Shown: positions 38,756 to 45,700 of the stretch, in pieces | How the letters are laid out: each line of letters opens with the position of its first letter | Position numbering within the stretch: position 1 is the first letter of the stretch | Assembly (NCBI GenBank): GCA_945905295.1 | Contig: CAMDPX010000008.1 | Span: forward strand, 1 to 62,307 | Reading direction: 5' to 3' | Source of the DNA: Planctomyces sp. SH-PL62 | Lineage (GTDB): Bacteria > Planctomycetota > Planctomycetia > Planctomycetales > Planctomycetaceae | Length of the DNA stretch: 62,307 nucleotides | Notes under the pieces: model-generated | The model's database searches: none | Told to the model about the DNA's origin: nothing | What the model saw: the letters and a program-made list of their open reading frames with translations, nothing else | Made by a program: the position numbers and the translations under genes

Positions 38756-38912
38756 GAGGTCGTCGCCAGGCTCGCGGAGTGCCCAAGCGGTTGCGAACGG
38801 CACTCCTCTTTCGAATGTTGGAAGCTGCGCTGGCGTTCCTTAGGTGAGACTGAGAGACCTCAACCAGCAAATACGAACCCCGCGGTGCGTGAGACACACT
38901 GCGGGGTTTTTT
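38756..38912 (+). ncRNA. Candidate structured small RNA ending in an intrinsic terminator
   Basis: Nested complementary segments can be paired by eye: GAGGTC (38756-38761) with GACCTC (38856-38861), CGCCAG (38764-38769) with CTGGCG (38830-38835), and GGAGTGCC (38776-38783) with GGCACTCC (38799-38806). A terminator follows at 38876-38912. No protein-coding frame covers the region. It does not match the conserved cores of SRP RNA, RNase P RNA or tmRNA that I know. The 5' end is unknown. Confidence 0.35.
38876..38912 (+). terminator. Rho-independent terminator
   Basis: Stem AACCCCGC (38876-38883) and GCGGGGTT (38901-38908), a 17-base loop with a further GTG/CAC pairing, and a run of six T (38907-38912). 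It is the clearest intrinsic terminator in the window and points to a plus-strand transcript upstream. Confidence 0.8.
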
Positions 38913-38932
38913 CGTTGACGTCGCTCGACTCT

Positions 38933-39033
38933 CCGAGGCTGTGAATAAATGACGTGGGGCACGTTTTCAACGTGCCCAATCAGCCTATTCTCGAGCACGT
39001 TGAAAACGTGCTCCACGAAAACTTCACAGCCCC
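38933..39033. repeat. GHV palindrome framed by GAGGCTGTGAA arms
   Basis: The core 38954-39016 is a GHV-type palindrome (GTGGGGCACGTTTTCAACG). It is flanked by GAGGCTGTGAA at about 38935-38945 and TTCACAGCCCCTC at 39024-39036, the same outer arms that enclose a different core at 4691-4811. Non-coding. Confidence 0.82.
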
Positions 39034-39080
39034 TCCGAGTCGCGAATTCCGCTGGAATGCACCCGACTCGGAGAGTCGGG

Positions 39081-39854
39081 CTACGACTGGCGAAGTTGCC
39101 ACGCCGCGCTGACCGCCAGAGCGGCCGTTTCGATGCGAAGAATGTGTGAGCCGAGCCGAACCGAGATCGCTCCGGTGGCGATTGCCGCGGAGTGCTCGTC
39201 CGCAGTGAAGCCACCCTCCGGCCCGATCAGCGCAATCGTTGTTTGCAGGTCATCGCCGAACGACGCGAACAGTTGGCCAAGACTTTGTTCGGCACGCGGA
39301 TCGGCCAGGAAAAGAACTCGCGTCGGCAACGTTGCTGAGAAGTCGCGAAGGACATCATTCAGCGCCGTCAGTGGATCGAGGCGCGGCAGACGTGAGCGGC
39401 CAGACTGCTTGCACGCGGCGATGGCAGCTTGCAGGAGCTTGTCCATCTTCCCCTCTCCCGGTTCGACGACACTGCGAGTCGTGCGCAGCGGGATGATTCG
39501 CGTCACTCCAAGTTCGGTCGCTTTCTCGACGAGCCAACGGGCGCGGTCACCTTTTGGAAGCGCAGTGGCGAGGATGAGTTCATCCCGCTCGGCCGGCGTC
39601 GTCCAGCAATCGAGGATCTGTAATTCCGCGGAGCGTTTGCGGTGGTTGATCAATTCCGCGACCGCTTCGTCTCCCTGTCCGTTGAACAATCCGATGTGGT
39701 CGCCGACTTTCGCCCGCAGGACGTGCAACAGGTGATGCGCTTCGGAGCCATCCAATTCGACTGTGGCTTGCTCGACAGTGGCAAGCTGTAACGGTTGCGA
39801 AAGGAAGAAGCGTTCGACCGGCGATTCTGGCCGTGCAGATTGTGGGCGGGTCAT
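39081..39854 (-). CDS. rsmE: 16S rRNA m3U1498 methyltransferase
   Basis: 257 residues. N-terminal PUA-like part (FFLSQPLQLATVEQATVEL, then GSEAHHLLHVLRAKVGD) and a SPOUT domain: ALPKGDRARWLVEKATELGVTRIIPLRTTRSV, ACKQSGRSRLP, and the knot motif ALIGPEGGFTADEH followed by VRLGSHILRIETAALA. All are standard for RsmE, which methylates U1498 of 16S rRNA. ATG 39854 (MTRPQS) is chosen; a start at 39908 would be read from the GHV repeat. Confidence 0.93.
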   Translation of the reverse strand: MTRPQSARPESPVERFFLSQPLQLATVEQATVELDGSEAHHLLHVLRAKVGDHIGLFNGQGDEAVAELINHRKRSAELQILDCWTTPAERDELILATALPKGDRARWLVEKATELGVTRIIPLRTTRSVVEPGEGKMDKLLQAAIAACKQSGRSRLPRLDPLTALNDVLRDFSATLPTRVLFLADPRAEQSLGQLFASFGDDLQTTIALIGPEGGFTADEHSAAIATGAISVRLGSHILRIETAALAVSAAWQLRQS

Positions 39855-39891
39855 GGGATACCGGAACCTCTGCCGAATACGGACTTGGGAA

Positions 39892-39953
39892 GTGGGGCAC
39901 GTTTTCAACGTGCCCTCTCAAGCAGTGACGGGCACGTTGAAAACGTGCCCCAC
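39892..39953. repeat. GHV-type palindromic repeat between rsmE and the ATPase gene
   Basis: A 62-bp palindrome with arms GTGGGGCACGTTTTCAACG and complement, lying between divergent starts (rsmE at 39854, ATPase at 39968). It is the best-preserved copy. Confidence 0.9.
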
Positions 39954-39967
39954 GAGGGAGCACGTCA

Positions 39968-40831
39968 ATGCACGGACTGTATTGGGGACGGAATGACCTC
40001 GCGTTGCAAGGCCCGCTCGGACAGGGCGGGTTGATCGTGACTCCACCGCACGAAGAGGCGTTGGCTCGATTGGAATACCAGGTCGAGCATCGTCGCCGCT
40101 TTGGGCTCATGCTTGGGCCGGCCGGCACTGGGAAATCACTCGTCTTGCACGCCGCGGCTCGCGAGGCCAAACGGCTCGGCCGCGAAGTCGCGATAATTGA
40201 TCTGTTTGGGATCGACTCGCATGACCTGCTTTGGCAATTGGCGATCGCGTTGCGTTTGGGGCCGACCGAGCGGTGGTCGCACGCGGCACTGTGGCGAACG
40301 GTCTGCGATCACTGGCACGCGCTGCACTCGGCCCGGTTGCCGAGCGTGTTGTTGTTCGATCACTTGGAACGAGCCGAAACGGATTGTCTCAGCCTGATCG
40401 AGCGGTTGCTGCATCTCGACGTCACGAACGACGGTGGTCTGACGATCCTGGCGGCGGCTCGTGAGGGGCTGGATGAGTGCTCGTTCGGAGAACTTTCCGA
40501 GCAATCGGAGTTGCGAATCGAGTTGCCCTGTTTAAGCCAGCGCGAATCGGAGTTCTTCGTTCGGGAGTTGCTCGAAAACTCTGGTGGTCATCGCGAGATC
40601 CTCCGCCGAGACGCACTGGTCACGTTGTTCGACCTGAGTGGCGGAGTGCCGCGCGAGATTGTCCGCTTATGTCGACTGGCCTTGGCGGCTGCCGAGCGTG
40701 ACGACCTTGATCGAATTGATTCGACGACGTTGCTGGACGTGGCGGGCGAACTGCCGCGAGCGGTGCATCGTCGCGAACGATCCGGGGTCAGGTCTTCAAA
40801 TTTCATTTTTGGCAGCGCGATCCACCCCTGA
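39968..40831 (+). CDS. ExeA/TniB-like AAA ATPase
   Basis: 287 residues. PPHEEALARLEYQVEHRRRF precedes Walker A GPAGTGKS (50-57); Walker B is in SVLLFDHLERAE, and LTILAAAREGLDE and LSQRESEFFVRELL fit sensor and lid regions. The layout matches the ExeA/TniB-type AAA+ proteins, which act with secretion or transposition partners; none is adjacent. The last residues RSGVRSSNFIFGSAIHP and the stop are read from a GGGTCAGGTCTTC repeat, so the natural C-terminus has been replaced or lengthened. Confidence 0.75.
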   Translation: MHGLYWGRNDLALQGPLGQGGLIVTPPHEEALARLEYQVEHRRRFGLMLGPAGTGKSLVLHAAAREAKRLGREVAIIDLFGIDSHDLLWQLAIALRLGPTERWSHAALWRTVCDHWHALHSARLPSVLLFDHLERAETDCLSLIERLLHLDVTNDGGLTILAAAREGLDECSFGELSEQSELRIELPCLSQRESEFFVRELLENSGGHREILRRDALVTLFDLSGGVPREIVRLCRLALAAAERDDLDRIDSTTLLDVAGELPRAVHRRERSGVRSSNFIFGSAIHP

Positions 40832-40910
40832 CTCCAATCCCACGTCGCCATTCCAGTCCACGCCGAGCGTCATTCGCGAGGCCAAAAATGAAATTTGAAG
40901 ACCTGACCCC
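40784..40910. repeat. Perfect 30-bp inverted repeat pair (GGGTCAGGTCTTC type)
   Basis: Arms 40784-40813 and 40881-40910 are exact complements over 30 bp (GGGGTCAGGTCTTCAAATTT at the start), separated by 67 bp. A related half copy is at 37325. The left arm overlaps the 3' end of the ATPase gene. Repeats of this kind are associated with REP/RAYT systems elsewhere; no RAYT transposase is in the window. Confidence 0.9.
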
Positions 40911-40929
40911 TGCGCTTCCGGCTCGGTGA

Positions 40930-42201
40930 CTACGTCATCAACCGCTCGATCGGCTTGCCGGAGCTGAACTTCATCGGTCGGCCGATGGGCGTCAGAACCT
41001 CTTTGTCGAACTCGACTCCAAGTTGCCGCAGGATTGTTGCGAAGAGATCGGGCACTTCGATCGGATCGTGCGGCATCGCGGTGGACTTATTCGCGTCTTG
41101 TTCCGTTTGAGGTTCGGTGTCAGTTTCTCCGATCACCACGCCGGATCGCAGTCCGCCGCCGCCGACGAGGCACGAGAAGCCTCGTGGCCAATGATCTCGG
41201 CCCTCAAGTCGGTTGATCTTCGGCGTGCGACCAAACTCGCCGATGCACAGCACCACCGTTGATGCCAGTAAGTCTCGCTGTTTGAGGTCATGAATCAGTG
41301 CGGCCAGTGCGGGATCGAGTTGTTTCGCTTGCGTCTCATGTCCCGTGAAGTTGTTGGCGTGCGTGTCCCAGCCCATCAGTGTGACCTCGACCGCACGAAC
41401 ACCCGTTTCGACGAGCCGTCGAGCTGCCAAACAGCCGTGTCCAAACTGCGTGTCGCCGTAGGCGTCGCGAATCGCTTGCGGCTCTTGATCAATCTCGAAA
41501 GCTTTGAGCTGCTCGGAGGTCATCATCCGCAACGCCCGCTCGACCGTCAGTTGGTGCAGTGTGTTCTCGACTTGCACGCGCCGTCCGGCTTGGAAGGATT
41601 TCGAGACGACATCCAGCGCCTTGAGTCGTTGCTGCTGTCGATCATCACCAACGCGCGCCTTCAAATTGCGGATGCCGTTGCTCGGATCATAGATCTTGAA
41701 GGCATCGAACATCTCGCCGAGGAATCCGCCACGTGCCGGATACTGCCCGCCGAGCAACGAAATGTGTGACGGGATTTCAACTCGATCGTTCGGCAGCTCG
41801 TGACTTGCGATTGCTCCCAGTGACGGATGAATCAGCGTCGGGTCGGGGCGATATCCCGTCTTCAGCAGGTAGCTCCCACGCTCGTGATCCCCTTCTTTCG
41901 AGACCAGCGAACGAATGACGTTGAGTTCGTGAATTTGTTCGGCGACGCGCGGGTACAGATCGGCGATTTCGAGGCCGGGCAGCTTGGTCTTGATCGACTT
42001 CGTCGGCCCGCCGATCAGCGTCCCCGGATGCGGATCCCAGGTCTCCAATTGGCTCGCGCCACCGCCGAGCCAGATGACGATCAGCGATTTCTGGCGTTCG
42101 TCTCCGCGACGCTCGGCCGCTCGCAGGTCGAGACCGGGAAGGGCGACGGAAAGACCAGAGGCGAACGCGGCTTTCAGGAGATCACGACGAGAGAGATTCA
42201 T
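40930..42201 (-). CDS. DUF1501 protein with Tat signal
   Basis: 423 residues. The N-terminus MNLSRRDLLKAAFASGLSVAL has the twin-arginine motif, so it is exported folded. The body is DUF1501 (sulfatase-like/alkaline-phosphatase superfold): VIWLGGGASQLETWDPHPG, EGDHERGSYLLKTGYRPDPT, VTLMGWDTHANNF, CIGEFGRTPKIN and DHWPRGFSCLVGGGG. DUF1501 genes are nearly always paired with DUF1549/DUF1553 cytochrome-type genes in planctomycetes, as here (88 bp downstream of one). The biochemical role is unknown. Confidence 0.9.
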   Translation of the reverse strand: MNLSRRDLLKAAFASGLSVALPGLDLRAAERRGDERQKSLIVIWLGGGASQLETWDPHPGTLIGGPTKSIKTKLPGLEIADLYPRVAEQIHELNVIRSLVSKEGDHERGSYLLKTGYRPDPTLIHPSLGAIASHELPNDRVEIPSHISLLGGQYPARGGFLGEMFDAFKIYDPSNGIRNLKARVGDDRQQQRLKALDVVSKSFQAGRRVQVENTLHQLTVERALRMMTSEQLKAFEIDQEPQAIRDAYGDTQFGHGCLAARRLVETGVRAVEVTLMGWDTHANNFTGHETQAKQLDPALAALIHDLKQRDLLASTVVLCIGEFGRTPKINRLEGRDHWPRGFSCLVGGGGLRSGVVIGETDTEPQTEQDANKSTAMPHDPIEVPDLFATILRQLGVEFDKEVLTPIGRPMKFSSGKPIERLMT

Positions 42202-42219
42202 GGCAGCCTCTTTGGCACC

Positions 42220-42282
42220 GTAGCCGCACTCGCCAGAGTGCGGGAGAAGGTCTGACGCCCGCGTTCTGGCGAACGCGGCTAC
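42220..42282. repeat. GTAGCC-type double hairpin
   Basis: GTAGCCGCACTCGCCAGAGTGC followed by GCGTTCTGGCGAACGCGGCTAC: two hairpins within longer GTAGC/GCTAC ends. It lies between the DUF1549 and DUF1501 genes, in their probable shared transcript. The same family occurs at 4719, 49995 and 61776. Confidence 0.82.
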
Positions 42283-42289
42283 GTTCGGA

Positions 42290-43957
42290 TCAGTGGTTCC
42301 ACGCGAATTCGGGGGAGTTGAACAAGGTCCAATACAAATCTTCGACCGCTTGGCCTCGTCGATTGGGACGAACTTGTTTCAGCAGCGGCAGGAAGTAGTT
42401 GGATTCTTCAGCGGCCGGGCGGCGGGTCAGGCAGACGAGATAGCACAGTTCCACAAACGTCTCGTCGTTGGGAGCCATTTGCGAAATGCGGCCGCTGGCG
42501 GTGAACGGTTTCGCGTCGATGGTCTCGCTGACCAAGTTGCCGTTCATGCGGAGCAACGCTTGCGGGATCGTGCCGGCTCGGTCTTCCAGTTCATTCTCGC
42601 CGAGGTCGCCGTACTCTTTGACGAAATCATTCGACCGAGTCAGCTTGATGAATCGCGAGATCAAGTGCGAGTTCTGATCGATCGTCGTCAGCGACGAGGC
42701 TTGCAGCAACGAGCCGATAATTTGCTCCGGCCGCAGCCGAGTCAGCGGGAAGATCGCGAAGTGCTCTTTCATCCGGTCGAGCCGTTGCGAGTCTTCGACC
42801 TCCGATTTCGATTCGAGCAAGAACGGCTTCGAGGCGAGGATGACTTCGATCAATCGTCGCAGGTCATAGCCATGCTCGCGGAAGTCGGCTCCCAGCAGAT
42901 CGAGCAGATCTTGTTCGCCGGCTTTCAGGCTCTTGGGATGTTTGGCTCCCTCGACATTCGGTCCGGCGATCGTTTCTCCCGGCGGATCGGGCAGGTCATC
43001 GACTGGCTCGATCCACGACCGGCCGAAGAGCAGTCCCCAAACTCGGTTCACGATTGCCCGTTCGAGGCGGCGATTCTCGGGGTGTGTGACCCACGCGGCC
43101 AGACGTTCGCGGCGAGTCCCTTTGGCCGGCTCCCATTCGTCGCCGAACGGAACCGCTGGCTCGACCACTTTCTTTTCCAGAGTGTTGCGGTCTTCGACCT
43201 CGAACTTCAAATCGCCATCCTCACGCACTCCGACCGGGCTGAGTTTGAGTTGCCCGAAGTGTGCGGCGAGGCCGGCGAACTCGTTTTGCTTCCAATGATC
43301 GAACGGGTGATCGTGGCACTGAGCACAGTCGATGCGCTGGCCGAGAAACGCACGCACCGCTCGGCCGGCGAGTTTGTTCTTGTCGAAACCCTCGCCGTCG
43401 TCGTAGCCGGCCATCACGAAATTGACTTCCGGCTCATCGGTCCACAGGCCGTTGCCGGCGATCATCTCACGGACCACTTCCGGATACGGGCGATTCGCTT
43501 CAAGCTGCCCGCTGAGCCAATTCAAGAACCGGTCGCGGCGATAGACGATGAACTGTCCTCCCTCAACGCCGACGAATCCGCGAGCCAATCGCTCGGCGAA
43601 ATACTCGGTGTAGCGTCGGTCGTGCAGGAACCGCGCGGTCCAACGCTGCAAACGATCCGGTCCGCTGTCTTGTTCGAACGCTCGAATCTCTTCCAGCGAC
43701 GGGACCGTCCCCATCAACGCGAGCGTAATACGCCGCAGCACGGTCAGTTCGTCCGCCATCGGCACCGGCTGGAGATCTTCGCTGGCCCAACGCTTCGCAA
43801 AGAACGAGTTCACCTTCTGAACGGACTCGTCGAGATTCGCGGTCGGTCGAGCGGACTCTTCAGTCGCGATCCCTTTGAGCGGCTGATTGGTGACGAAACT
43901 CACCAGCCAAATAACGGCCAGCAACACACCACCAGGCAGCAATAATTTCCATCGCAT
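42290..43957 (-). CDS. DUF1549/DUF1553-type planctomycete protein
   Basis: 555 residues. One N-terminal membrane anchor or signal (LLLPGGVLLAVIWLVSFV) leads to DUF1549: DELTVLRRITLALMGTVPSLEE, DRRYTEYFAERLARGFVG, and a CxxCH site in RIDCAQCHDHPFDHW. DUF1553 follows with LERAIVNRVWGLLFGRSWIEPVDDLPDPP and PEQIIGSLLQASS. It is shorter than the PSD1 protein at 32941 and has no PSCyt1 domain. ATG 43957 is chosen, since residues from an upstream start at 44020 would be read from a repeat. First gene of a pair with DUF1501. Confidence 0.88.
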   Translation of the reverse strand: MRWKLLLPGGVLLAVIWLVSFVTNQPLKGIATEESARPTANLDESVQKVNSFFAKRWASEDLQPVPMADELTVLRRITLALMGTVPSLEEIRAFEQDSGPDRLQRWTARFLHDRRYTEYFAERLARGFVGVEGGQFIVYRRDRFLNWLSGQLEANRPYPEVVREMIAGNGLWTDEPEVNFVMAGYDDGEGFDKNKLAGRAVRAFLGQRIDCAQCHDHPFDHWKQNEFAGLAAHFGQLKLSPVGVREDGDLKFEVEDRNTLEKKVVEPAVPFGDEWEPAKGTRRERLAAWVTHPENRRLERAIVNRVWGLLFGRSWIEPVDDLPDPPGETIAGPNVEGAKHPKSLKAGEQDLLDLLGADFREHGYDLRRLIEVILASKPFLLESKSEVEDSQRLDRMKEHFAIFPLTRLRPEQIIGSLLQASSLTTIDQNSHLISRFIKLTRSNDFVKEYGDLGENELEDRAGTIPQALLRMNGNLVSETIDAKPFTASGRISQMAPNDETFVELCYLVCLTRRPAAEESNYFLPLLKQVRPNRRGQAVEDLYWTLFNSPEFAWNH

Positions 43958-43968
43958 GGGAGACTCTC

Positions 43969-44076
43969 GTAGGTCAGGCTTTCCAGCCTGACCCGAACGG
44001 TCCAATTCGCGTCCACTCATTCGGGTCAGCCTGGAAAGGCCGACCTACTTCGGGTCAGCCTGGAAAGGCTGACCTA
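43969..44076. repeat. GGTCAGGCTTTCCAGCCTGACC repeat cluster
   Basis: One arm at 43969-43997 (GTAGGTCAGGCTTTCCAGCC) faces two tandem inverted copies at 44029-44048 and 44049-44076 (CGGGTCAGCCTGGAAAGG). It lies immediately upstream of the DUF1549 gene, in the promoter or leader region. Confidence 0.85.
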
Positions 44077-44157
44077 TGCTCATACCACTCGACGCCCTGC
44101 GGCGTTTCAGGGATCATCGCGAAACCACAGCGAGGCCGTCGAGGTATGTCGGCAATT

Positions 44158-44205
44158 GTAGGTTGGGACTCTGTCCCGACCGGTCGGGATGGAATCCCAA
44201 CCTAC
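44158..44205. repeat. GTAGGTTGGGA palindrome
   Basis: Arms GTAGGTTGGGACTCTGTCCC and near-complement GGGATGGAATCCCAACCTAC. The ATG at 44189, the first possible start of the following gene, lies within the right arm. Confidence 0.85.
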
Positions 44206-45595
44206 TTTGGATGCAGCCGTGACCAGTCCAGGACCGACCAAACCGAGCATTCGACCGCCGCTACCATCGGAGCGTCGAGCCCCGACTCCACCGGCGAACG
44301 ACGACTTGCCAACACTCGTCGCCGATGAACCAACCACACAGCCCGTGGCACTCAAACCGCTCCCTGGATGGGCCGCACAGCCTCCAGAGTTGGCGGTCCT
44401 CGAAGTCGATCAGCCTGCCAGCGAGTTCGCTTCAGAATCTGCACTGCCGGTCCTCGAAGAAGAACTCATCGCCGACCGTTTGCCGCCGTTCCCCGTGCCG
44501 TGGCGGCATCCGATTCTGTGCCTGTTGTGGATCGCACGCACGCTGTTCGGTCTCGCGAGCCTGACGTTGCTACTGGCGATTGCGGCCGCCGTACCGCTCG
44601 TCAACTTTTGGGTTCTGGGCTATCTGCTGGACGTCGAAGGCCGAGTCGCTCGCAGCGGCAAAATCCGAGCCTCGTTTCCGTTGCTGGGACTGGCTCCCCG
44701 ATTCGGTTCGATCGTGCTGGGCATTTGGCTGTGCATACTGCCTCTAAGATTGTTGGCCGGCGCGGCCACGGACGCGGCATTGATTGATCCGAATGGCGCG
44801 GTCGCGGCGCGTTGGGCCGGCGGGCTGTTTGTCGCGAAGTGGTTGATGGCCGCGCATCTCTGTTTGGCGTTGGCTCGCGGCGGAGCGTTGTCGTGCTTCT
44901 TCCGGCCGATCAAAAACGTGCGCTGGCTGCTGGCTCGTTGGCGCGACCACGACTATTGGCTTCGAGCCTCGACGGCAATCGGTCAATTCTTCTCCGGACT
45001 GAACGCGCAGTCGTACTACTCGGCCGGTTGGCGAGGCTATCTGGGGACGGCGGCGTGGCTGGTTCTGCCCTCCGCGCTGTATGGCTCGCTGCACAATCCC
45101 GATAAGCCCGCGCAGGTGCTCGTCATGCTGACTGGCGGCGTTGGCTTGTGGCTGACGCTGATGTGGGCCCCACTGCTGCAAGCTCGGTTCGCGGCGGAGA
45201 ACCGTGTGCTGGCGTTTGGTGAACTCGGCCAAGCTCGCGAGCTGTTCCGCCGCGCGCCATTCGCGTGGTTGTTTGCCATTGTGCTGACCTACTTGCTGGC
45301 GTTGCCGATGTACTTGTTCAAAGCCGTGTCGCCGCCGCAAGACGCGATGTGGTTCGTCACGATCATCTTCGTGGTCTCGATCTTCCCGACGAAGGTCGCG
45401 CTCGGCTGGGCGTATGGCCGCTCGATGCGCCGGCCAGTGCGTGCGTGGTGGCCGTGGCGATGGTTGTGCAAGATCGTGCTGGGCGTGCTGGTGGGGATCT
45501 ACGTTTTCATCTTGTTCTTCACGCCGGCTATCAGCGAACACGGTCGCCGCGTGCTGTTCGAGCATCACACGCTGCTGCTGCCCGTGCCGTTTTGA
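44189..45595 (+). CDS. Multi-pass membrane protein of unknown function
   Basis: 468 residues (458 if GTG 44219 is the start). A Pro/Glu-rich cytoplasmic region of about 110 residues is followed by six or more hydrophobic segments: LIADRLPPFPVPWRHPILCLLW, FGLASLTLLLAIAAAVPLVNFWVLGYLLD, SIVLGIWLCILPLRLLAGA, AFAWLFAIVLTYLLALPMYL-like and IVLGVLVGIYVFILFF. The VLGYLLDVEGRVARSGK stretch resembles DUF4013-type proteins common in planctomycetes. Function unknown. The ATG at 44189 is part of a palindromic repeat, so the repeat may have created or replaced the start. Confidence 0.65.
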   Translation: MESQPTLDAAVTSPGPTKPSIRPPLPSERRAPTPPANDDLPTLVADEPTTQPVALKPLPGWAAQPPELAVLEVDQPASEFASESALPVLEEELIADRLPPFPVPWRHPILCLLWIARTLFGLASLTLLLAIAAAVPLVNFWVLGYLLDVEGRVARSGKIRASFPLLGLAPRFGSIVLGIWLCILPLRLLAGAATDAALIDPNGAVAARWAGGLFVAKWLMAAHLCLALARGGALSCFFRPIKNVRWLLARWRDHDYWLRASTAIGQFFSGLNAQSYYSAGWRGYLGTAAWLVLPSALYGSLHNPDKPAQVLVMLTGGVGLWLTLMWAPLLQARFAAENRVLAFGELGQARELFRRAPFAWLFAIVLTYLLALPMYLFKAVSPPQDAMWFVTIIFVVSIFPTKVALGWAYGRSMRRPVRAWWPWRWLCKIVLGVLVGIYVFILFFTPAISEHGRRVLFEHHTLLLPVPF

Positions 45596-45620
45596 GGGGC
45601 GATCCAAGACGCCGCGATTC

Positions 45621-45700
45621 GGGAGGGCGAGGCTCCCGCCGAGCCGCGGGAGGAAGTTGACATCATTCTCGCACCGGCTCGGCGGGAGCCTCGCCCTCCC
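45621..45700. repeat. Perfect 25-bp inverted repeat (GGGAGGGCGAGGCTCCC type)
   Basis: Arms 45621-45645 and 45676-45700 are exact complements (GGGAGGGCGAGGCTCCCGCC at the left). The right arm lies inside the 3' end of the molybdopterin oxidoreductase gene and encodes its tail EGEAPAEPVRE; the convergent membrane-protein gene ends just before the left arm. Confidence 0.92.

Noticed and set aside
38776-38816. tRNA-Ser-like stretch (GTGCCCAAGCGGTTG... TTCGAAT)
   Set aside because: The D-arm-like and T-loop-like words are present, but there is no anticodon arm, no acceptor stem at the right spacing and no T-stem pairing.
39968-40831. A TniB/TnsC transposition module
   Set aside because: The ATPase resembles that group, but no DDE transposase, TniQ or terminal repeats are near; the context is rsmE and a repeat.
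42293-43945. 550-codon plus-strand frame opposite the DUF1549 gene
   Set aside because: Antisense shadow; the minus frame carries DUF1549/DUF1553 motifs and CAQCH.
45621-45700. Inverted repeat read as an intrinsic terminator between convergent genes
   Set aside because: The arms are strong, but no T-run follows on either strand and the arm is coding; termination may still occur but is not supported.
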